11,078 bases of DNA from the NCBI GenBank assembly GCA_002887195.1, contig PJAB01001991.1, positions 1-11,078 of the forward strand, written 5' to 3'. The position numbers were made by a program, and so were the translations under genes. Source of the DNA: Chrysochromulina parva (taxonomy: Eukaryota; Haptophyta; Prymnesiales; Chrysochromulinaceae). Position 1 is the stretch's first letter. Each line of letters starts with the position of its first letter. The notes beneath the pieces are model-generated. The model was not told where the DNA came from and made no database searches. It saw nothing but the letters and a program-made list of their open reading frames with translations. This document shows, in pieces, positions 1 through 5,163 of the stretch.

Positions 1-530
1 GGGGAGGGTGGAGGCGGCGAGGGCGGTGGGGAGGGAGGCGGCGGGCGGGGTGGAGGCGACGGCGGTGGCGGTGAGGGAGGAGGTGAGGGTGGAGGAGGTG
101 ATGGCGGCGGTGATGGTGGAGGCGGTGAGGGCGGTGGAGAAGGAGGGGGAGGCGACGGTGGCGGGCTTGGAGGTGGAGGCGATGGAGGCGGCGAGGGAGG
201 AGGGGGGCGGGGTGGAGGCGAAGGCGGTGGCGGTGCAGGAGGAGGTGAGGGTGGAGGTGGGGATGGCGGTAATGATGGCGGAGGCGGTGTGGGAGGTGGA
301 GAGGGAGGGGGAGGCGACGGTGGAGGGCTCGGAGGTGGCGGCGAGGGATTCGGCGATGGCGGAGGCGGTGAGGGAGGTGGAGAGGGTGGAGGCGGCGAGG
401 GCGGTGGTGAGGGAGGCGGTGGGCAGGGCGGAGGCGACGGCGGTGGCGGTGAAGGAGGAGTTGAGGGTGGAGGCGGCGAGGGCGGCGGTGATGGTGGCGG
501 CGGCGAGACCGGTGGCGATGCACTGGTCCA
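1..530. repeat. Purine/G-rich minisatellite with higher-order units
   Basis: The plus strand is almost pure GGN/GAN triplets. Beyond the triplet pattern there are longer units. The stretch around 46-129 recurs at about 208-291 and the stretch near 143 recurs at 305, both with an offset of 162 bases (54 codons). The block beginning near 6 recurs near 384 with an offset of 378 bases (126 codons). All offsets are multiples of three, so unit gain or loss keeps the Ser/Pro-rich frame. The plus strand has many GG/GGG runs and could form G-quadruplex or triplex structures. Confidence 0.85.
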
Positions 531-593
531 TTTGATCGCAAGCAGCAATAAAACAGTACGTGAAAGGTAACGCAAGCCGAAATCGCTGGCCAT
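1..593 (-). CDS. Secreted Ser/Pro-rich (extensin/pherophorin-like) protein, 5' part, runs off left edge
   Basis: The minus-strand frame starting at the ATG at 593-591 stays open to the left edge (197 codons, no stop seen). The start lies in a strong context (A at -3, G at +4). Residues 1-25 look like a signal peptide: arginines at 8 and 12, a hydrophobic core at about 13-20 (TVLLLLAI) and a plausible cleavage after T-S-A25. From residue 26 to the edge the chain is almost entirely SPPP and SPPPP units with occasional R, L, N or A. Such blocks are known from hydroxyproline-rich cell-wall and extracellular-matrix proteins (extensins, the rod of pherophorins) and from many algal surface proteins, so a secreted, possibly O-glycosylated structural role is inferred. 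The C-terminal domain, which would decide the family, lies outside the window. All Asp/Glu-like triplets of the opposite strand read as Ser in this phase, which keeps the SPP pattern in one frame throughout. The other frames of this tract are also open, but none has a signal peptide. Confidence 0.75.
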   Translation of the reverse strand, partial: MASDFGLRYLSRTVLLLLAIKWTSASPPVSPPPPSPPPSPPPPSTPPSPPPPSPPPCPPPPSPPPSPPPPSPPPSPPPPSPNPSPPPPSPPPSPPPPSPPPTPPPPSLPPSPPPPSPPPAPPPPSPPPRPPPPSPPPSPPPPSPPPSPPPPSPPPSPPPPSPPPSPPPPSPPPSPPPPSPPPRPPPPSPPPSPPPPS

Positions 594-1320
594 GTTCACC
601 CGATGAGAGGAAAGTTGGAATGAAATGGACCTTGCGGCGATCCTTGCGGCCGCGAGATGAGATTTGCCGTTACACTTGAAAAGTGGGCAGATGTTTGGAG
701 GCGCATGCTTACATGTACTTGCAAGATACAGACAAGTACAGAAGGTTTCCTAAGAGTACTCTAGAAATATCGGGGAGATCGAAGAAAGTACGAAAGGGAA
801 CTCACAACTCTGCTCGTGGGAACGCCTGCTTCCTTGTCGGACTGATTCCAAAGATCCAAACCCATGTTTCCAAAGAGTGCATCTTACTTGCATGCAATTT
901 CAGCGCCTCGATCGATTACAGAATTCGCCTTCATGGAACGAATTTTTCCTAGGGGGTAGGAAAGGGATGAATATCTCCTGGATTTGCACACAATCCTCTA
1001 TCACTATCTGAGTTCTGAGAGACGCGAACACTTATGAATACGTCTTACGAGTAAATAAGGTCGTAAGAAAGTAAGTGTAACATGCGCGCCGCGGAGCGGC
1101 AACGGCACCGACGTGGCGAGGGCACGGCGAGGGCACGGACCCAAGCATGCGAAGCGTGGCGTTATGGGGGGAACACCGATGTAAGGCATCAATCATGCTC
1201 ATCCCATTTCGACACTCTCTGTTGCTCTCTTTCGGTTTCTCGTGAGCCTTACTTCCCACTGTTTCTTATCTTCATCCTGAGCTCGCCTCTGTGCGACAGC
1301 ACCCTGCCTCGCCCTTCTTC
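594..1320. other. Spacer between NOP2 3' end and the Ser/Pro-rich gene start
   Basis: This 727-base spacer separates the stop of the NOP2 gene from the start of the next minus-strand gene, so it should hold the NOP2 3' untranslated region and the promoter of the Ser/Pro-rich gene. Only short low-quality frames are present, and none has recognisable protein features. Apart from the dispersed repeat at 879-998 I see no RNA gene. The segment 1080-1150 is GC-rich with a doubled gcgagggcacgg element. Confidence 0.6.
879..998 (+). repeat. Dispersed repeat, copy A (about 120 bp)
   Basis: This stretch aligns without gaps to 4547-4666 at roughly 90% identity by eye (about 10 mismatches in 120). Shared landmarks are a ttgcatgcaa palindrome near the start, the segment attcgccttcatggaacgaa, a ggggtagg block and a ggatttgcacacaatcctc end. 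Weak similarity continues some 20 bases to the left. Copy A lacks the tandem expansion seen in copy B. Both copies lie in the same orientation in spacers between minus-strand genes. It may be a short transposon remnant or a promoter-associated repeat; no terminal inverted repeats were found. Confidence 0.85.
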
Positions 1321-3261
1321 CTAGGTCCGCGGGCGCCGCGGGCGCTGCATCGCCTTCAGGCGCTTCAGCTTCCGCGCCTCGCCGTCGCCATGCTTTCCAC
1401 CGCCCGGTCGCTCGGCACCCGGCTTGGGGGCGGGTCCAGGCGCCTTGCTCGGGTCAACCGCGCTCGCCTTGCGCTTGACGCCGGCCTTGACACCCTTAGC
1501 GGTGGCGGCGCCCTGTTTGCCGGCGCTCGCTGATGGACCTTCCTCCTCATCGGCGGCCGCGGCGGAGCTGGACGCGCCGGCGGTAACGTCCGCCGCCGCG
1601 TCGGGCGTGAGCGCATTCGCGTACTTGCGCAGCTTGCATACGAAGAAGCCGTCCATGTTGTGCGTGTGCGGGTAGAAGCGGCGCGCGAGCTTGAGGCTGC
1701 TGTGGAAGCGTTTCGTGCGATGGCGCGTGAGCCCCTCGACCCCGAATGGCAGCCCCGTGTCCACGACCTTGACTGGGCGAGAATTGAGCACGTAGTCGAT
1801 CACAGCCTCATTCTCCTCAACGGAGATGGAGCAGGTGGAGTAGACGATGAAGCCGCTCTCCTCGTGACCAGGCTGGTTGGCCAGCGTCGCATCGATCGCA
1901 GCGAGCAGCAGCTCGCGCTGCAGCTGCTGGCAGCGCTGTACGTCTGAATAGCGCTTCTCAGCCTTGACGGACGGATCTTTGGAGATGACGCCGAGCCCGG
2001 AGCAGGGCGCATCGAGCAACACTCGATCGAAGCCACCCATGAGCTTCGGGTAGTCGCGCCCGTCCGCGTTCATCACGATCGCGTTGCGCACGCCCAGGCG
2101 CTGCAGGTTCGCCTGCAGCGAGCGAAGCCGCTCCTTGGAGGCATCGTTGGCGACGAGCGTGCCACGGTTGGCCATCATCGCCGCAAGATGGCTGGCCTTG
2201 CCGCCGGGCGAGGCAGCCATATCGAGCACCCGCTGGCCGGGCTGCGGCGAGAGCGCGAGCACGGGCAAGAACGACGAGGCGCTCTGCACCATGTAGTGCC
2301 CCGCGAGGTACTCGGGCGTCGCACCGATGGGCACGGCCGAGTCATAGATCTGCAGACCGTCCTTGGACCACTTTGCGATCGGATCGAGGTTGACGTTGCG
2401 CGCGATCAGGGCCTGCGCGAGCTCGCGACGGCGCGTGCGGAGCGTGTTCGTGCGCACCGTCACCGGGCGCGGCGTCTCGCTCGCCTCGATGAACGAGAGG
2501 CACTCCGCCGGTGAGAAGAGCCCCAGGAGAAGATCGATCAGCTCGGAGGAGTAGCCGTACACTACCGAAAGGTCCGCGGAGAAGACATCCATGTACTCGG
2601 TGCGCGAGCGGCCTGGCGCGCGTTTGGCCGCAAAGTCAGAGAGCACCTCCGCCACCATCTTGACGCGCTCGCGCACGTGCGAGATGTCGGGCGGCCGCGA
2701 CGCCTCCTCGTCGAGCTCGTCCGCCGTCGGCAGCTCGATCTGCTCACTCGCGAGTTGCTTTTGCAGCTCCTCCTCGTTTGCGGCCGACTGCTTGGCGAGA
2801 CGCGAGACTGTCTGCCGCGCCTTGCGCTCAAACTCGAGCTCGTCGCCGTCGTCGCCATCGTCGTCGTCGTCGCCATCGTCGTCGTCGTCCTCCTCCTCCT
2901 CATCATCGTCGTCCCCACCCGTGACGCCGTCGTCCGCGTCCTCACCACCCATGTCATCGTCCTCATCATCGTCGTCCTCCTCGCCCTCCTCGGCATCATC
3001 ATCATCGTCAATTTCGTCCAGTTCGTCGTCTTCTTCGTCCTCGTCCTCCTCGTCCTCATCCTCATCAAAGAGGTCGCGCTTCTTCGTCACCTGCTTCAGC
3101 CACGACTTGTTGTCGTCTGAGTAGGCTGGCGCTTTGATCGACGCCTTGCTCAGCGGTCCTTTGCTGGGCGGCGCCTTGCCCGTGGTGACTTGGATCGGCG
3201 CCTTGCTGACTGCGGCCTGGCCGCGTAGCGGCTTGCTCGGCTTCCTAGACGCGGAAGACAT
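1321..3261 (-). CDS. NOP2: rRNA (cytosine-C5) methyltransferase NOP2/NSUN1
   Basis: This 646-residue protein is a Nop2/Sun-family RNA m5C methyltransferase. The family member NOP2 acts in the nucleolus on large-subunit rRNA and in 60S maturation. Residues 1-63 are Lys/Ser-rich and 64-142 are an extreme Asp/Glu tract, as in other NOP2 N-termini. The RNA-binding/PUA-like lead-in spans about 195-330. The SAM-dependent fold follows, with motif I LDMAASPGGKASHLA (346-360), motif IV DAPCSG (417-422, Cys420) and motif VI YSTCS (474-478, Cys477). The two cysteines are those used for catalysis and product release in this family. The run RRFYPHTHNMDGFFVCK (527-543) is the NOP2-type C-terminal signature. 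The tail (about 548-646) is Ala/Lys-rich and ends in basic residues, suiting nucleolar targeting. No intron is needed. The start is the first ATG of the frame and is followed by a typical basic N-terminus. Assignment to NOP2 rather than another NSUN rests on the acidic N-terminus and the C-terminal signature. Confidence 0.97.
   Translation of the reverse strand: MSSASRKPSKPLRGQAAVSKAPIQVTTGKAPPSKGPLSKASIKAPAYSDDNKSWLKQVTKKRDLFDEDEDEEDEDEEDDELDEIDDDDDAEEGEEDDDDEDDDMGGEDADDGVTGGDDDDEEEEDDDDDGDDDDDGDDGDELEFERKARQTVSRLAKQSAANEEELQKQLASEQIELPTADELDEEASRPPDISHVRERVKMVAEVLSDFAAKRAPGRSRTEYMDVFSADLSVVYGYSSELIDLLLGLFSPAECLSFIEASETPRPVTVRTNTLRTRRRELAQALIARNVNLDPIAKWSKDGLQIYDSAVPIGATPEYLAGHYMVQSASSFLPVLALSPQPGQRVLDMAASPGGKASHLAAMMANRGTLVANDASKERLRSLQANLQRLGVRNAIVMNADGRDYPKLMGGFDRVLLDAPCSGLGVISKDPSVKAEKRYSDVQRCQQLQRELLLAAIDATLANQPGHEESGFIVYSTCSISVEENEAVIDYVLNSRPVKVVDTGLPFGVEGLTRHRTKRFHSSLKLARRFYPHTHNMDGFFVCKLRKYANALTPDAAADVTAGASSSAAAADEEEGPSASAGKQGAATAKGVKAGVKRKASAVDPSKAPGPAPKPGAERPGGGKHGDGEARKLKRLKAMQRPRRPRT
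2836..3066 (-). repeat. Coding trinucleotide tract for the acidic region of NOP2
   Basis: An imperfect run of GAC/GAT/GAG codons (tcg/tcc/atc on the plus strand) encodes NOP2 residues 66-142, nearly all Asp or Glu with a few Gly. Such tracts change length easily by slippage. Acidic stretches are common in nucleolar proteins. The antisense frames read poly-Ser or Leu/Val and are not genes. Confidence 0.9.
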
Positions 3262-3332
3262 TGGACTGGACGACGACGTCGCTTTTCTACAAGAGGCGGA
3301 CCTTTCCCAGTGAACGACACTGGAGAAATAGA

Positions 3333-3362
3333 GAGAGTTTCAGAGAGTTTCAGAGAATTTCA
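3333..3362. repeat. Three tandem 10-bp units (gagagtttca)
   Basis: Two perfect copies and one copy with a single mismatch (gagaatttca) lie head to tail, 72-101 bases upstream of the NOP2 start codon. The position fits either the 5' untranslated region or the proximal promoter. Function is unknown. Confidence 0.8.
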
Positions 3363-3713
3363 ATTTTTATTACCTCGATTCACGCATAGCTGCGCGGAAC
3401 CCTTTCGCAGGACGGTCTGTCCTCTTTCATCGCAAACGAAACCGCCACAAATGCCGCATAAAATTGTAGGGAGTTGGCCGCCAATTCCCTAAAGGAAGGA
3501 AACAAGACCTCTGCTTTTAATCTGACCATCGCGGCCGCCACCTCTGCTCCCCCAACCACCCCACTCACCCCTTTGCCACACTCATGCACATATTCGAGCA
3601 TCGAGGACAGTGAAGCGTAGTGCAAGCATTTTATTGCGTGACGGCGCGAATTCGTGCGTGAACGGTTAACACGACACACACGAGAACCGTGCGTGCGAAC
3701 CAAGGTTCCCCTG

Positions 3714-3727
3714 CTCCTGTACAGGAG
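3714..3727. repeat. 14-bp perfect palindrome (ctcctgtacaggag)
   Basis: This perfect inverted repeat without a loop lies about 185 bases beyond the ankyrin-gene stop. It could be a dimeric protein site or chance. Confidence 0.6.
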
Positions 3728-3910
3728 TCCTGTGCTAATCGACGCGAGATAAACCCTGACTTTTGATGACCGTTGGGTGTCGTTCAGCTGTACGAAATTT
3801 TTGAATTTTTTTGATTTTTAACACTTGTATACTTGTTGGAGGAACACTCAGAAATAACAGGGAATTATTCTCATAATCGCGCCTTCCCCTCGATTGCTCC
3901 CCCCTCGACG

Positions 3911-4489
3911 CTACTTGTACGAGACATAGCGCTGTTGTAGCCACCTTGCGGTGGCATACTGGCTCGAGCGGGTCGCCCAGTGCACCGGCTGCTGCCCGTG
4001 CGAATCCTCCACGTCCAGCGCCACGCCGCGCGCGACGAGCCACTGTGCGCATGCAATCTGGCCCCCGTAGGAAGCCCAGTGGATCGGCTGCGCCCCGTGC
4101 GTCGTCTGAACGTCTAATGGCACGCCGCGCTCGTGCAGCCAAGCAATCACCTCCAGCTGGCCGCCAAGGCACGCCCAGTGCATACCCTGCGCGCCGTCCT
4201 TGTCCTCGACCTCGAGGCGCACACCGAGCGCTATATTGTCGAGCAGCTCCATGGCAACGAGCAGCTCGCCCTTGCGGCACGCGTTCAAAAAGGCGAGATC
4301 GTGTACGCTCTTGGCGGCGCGCGAGCGCGTCGGCTGCTTGGGCACCAGGTCCTCCTGCGGCGGCATAATCACAGAGCTACTTGGCCACGCTCTCTGGGAT
4401 TCTACAGGCGGAAGGGTGGCGCTACTGGATGTGATCAACTTGGTCGATTCCTGCTGCTTCATGGGCCGACGCGACACGCAGCATCCCAT
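3911..4489 (-). CDS. Ankyrin-repeat protein with N-terminal MGCC acylation motif
   Basis: This 192-residue protein begins MGCCVSRRP: Gly2 with Ser6 fits an N-myristoylation site, and Cys3/Cys4 are placed for palmitoylation, followed by basic residues. Membrane attachment on the cytosolic face is therefore inferred. Residues 10-60 are Ser/Pro-rich and probably disordered. Ankyrin-type repeats fill the rest: a degenerate one at about 62-95, then 98-130, 131-163 and a final partial one at 164-190. Each of the last three carries a HW pair (GMHWA, PIHWA, PVHWA) where the consensus has HLA. This HW form is also seen in ankyrin domains of ankyrin-DHHC palmitoyltransferases, but no DHHC domain or membrane segment is present here and the downstream spacer encodes none. 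The start is an ATG with G at +4, and the acylation motif directly after it supports the choice. The partner is unknown. Confidence 0.85.
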   Translation of the reverse strand: MGCCVSRRPMKQQESTKLITSSSATLPPVESQRAWPSSSVIMPPQEDLVPKQPTRSRAAKSVHDLAFLNACRKGELLVAMELLDNIALGVRLEVEDKDGAQGMHWACLGGQLEVIAWLHERGVPLDVQTTHGAQPIHWASYGGQIACAQWLVARGVALDVEDSHGQQPVHWATRSSQYATARWLQQRYVSYK

Positions 4490-4546
4490 GCGGCGACGGC
4501 GAATCTAAAGAACCCCAGCACAACCTTGTTCCTCAAGGCAAATAGC

Positions 4547-4952
4547 GCATCTTACTTGCATGCAAGTTCAGAGCCTTGATCGATTTCAGAATTCGCCTTC
4601 ATGGAACGAATTTTACCCTTGGGGTAGGAAAGGGATTGATATCTCCTGGATTTGCACACAATCCTCATACCCTGATTTCACACCGAGTGATTTTACCCAG
4701 AAGGGGGTAGGGGAGGGATTAATATCTTCAATTTGCACCCATTCCTCATACCCTGATTTCAAACTGAGTGATTTACCCAAGGGGGTAGGGGAGGGATTAA
4801 TATCTGGATTTGCACCCATTCCTCATACCCTGATTTCAAACAAAGTTACAATCTTCCCTTCATGTGCTAATTTCACGAACTGAGCCGTGATTTTACCCTC
4901 AAGGCGAAGGGGGTCGAGGAGGGGAGGGATTCATATCTGGATTTGCACACTC
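4547..4952 (+). repeat. Dispersed repeat, copy B, with tandem expansion
   Basis: The first 120 bases (4547-4666) match copy A at 879-998. They are followed by tandem units starting with ataccctgatttca: 4667-4747 (81 bp), 4748-4824 (77 bp) and a third, 4825-4952, which is interrupted by about 35 unrelated bases after ttcaaac before resuming at the aactgag/gattttaccc part. Every unit ends with a gggtagg/gagggatt block, atatct and a ttgcacac- or ttgcaccc-type end. The array starts 58 bases upstream of the ankyrin gene's ATG and ends 212 bases beyond the ABCG stop. Short minus-strand frames across it read a repeated peptide and simply reflect the tandem units. Confidence 0.88.
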
Positions 4953-4968
4953 AATGACAAACCGGCCT

Positions 4969-5075
4969 GACACACACACGCGTATACGACACACACGCGT
5001 CAGCCTACCACGCGCCGACACGGCGCCGGGAAAATCATGACCTCCGGCTTGGGTCCCAAGGGTCCCTTCGAAGGG
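4969..5075. repeat. Short repeats and palindromes downstream of the ABCG gene
   Basis: Two gacacacacgcgt-type copies occur at about 4969-4983 and 4988-5000, bounded by ctgac and gtcag so that the whole could fold back weakly. Further on are two adjacent palindromes: cttgggtcccaag (5048-5060) and cccttcgaaggg (5064-5075). They lie 89-116 bases beyond the ABCG stop, so they would be in or just after its 3' untranslated region. They may be 3'-end stem-loops; no function is proven. Confidence 0.55.
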
Positions 5076-5163
5076 TGTGAGCAGAAAGTGTCGCACCAAA
5101 ACCCCATCGGCATCGCCCGACCCGCCACAGCCCCTCATAGCGCAACTGGTTGATTCAAACACA

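Larger units (their letters stand above)
3262..3910. other. AT-richer spacer: NOP2 promoter side and ankyrin gene 3' side
   Basis: These 649 bases lie between the NOP2 start and the ankyrin-gene stop, both on the minus strand. The spacer should contain the ankyrin 3' untranslated region and the NOP2 promoter. I find no convincing frame or RNA gene. Two small structures stand out: a 10-bp tandem repeat at 3333-3362 and a 14-bp palindrome at 3714-3727. An A/T-rich stretch at about 3358-3372 (taataaaaatt on the minus strand) sits roughly 100 bases upstream of the NOP2 ATG and could be a TATA-like element, but that is only a guess. Confidence 0.55.

Noticed and set aside
1..570. Glycine-rich (GGGE/GGGD) frame and Ala/Val/Glu-rich frame on the plus strand
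   Set aside because: Both are read-throughs of the triplet repeat. Neither has an ATG with a signal or domain in front of it, whereas the minus strand has a signal peptide in the right frame.
2591..3124. Poly-Ser and Leu/Val-rich frames antisense to NOP2
   Set aside because: They are antisense readings of the Asp/Glu codon tract in a well-identified gene.
4613..4819. Minus-strand 68-codon frame with repeated peptide (NPSPTP units)
   Set aside because: It coincides exactly with the 77-81-base tandem units, which explain the peptide repeat.
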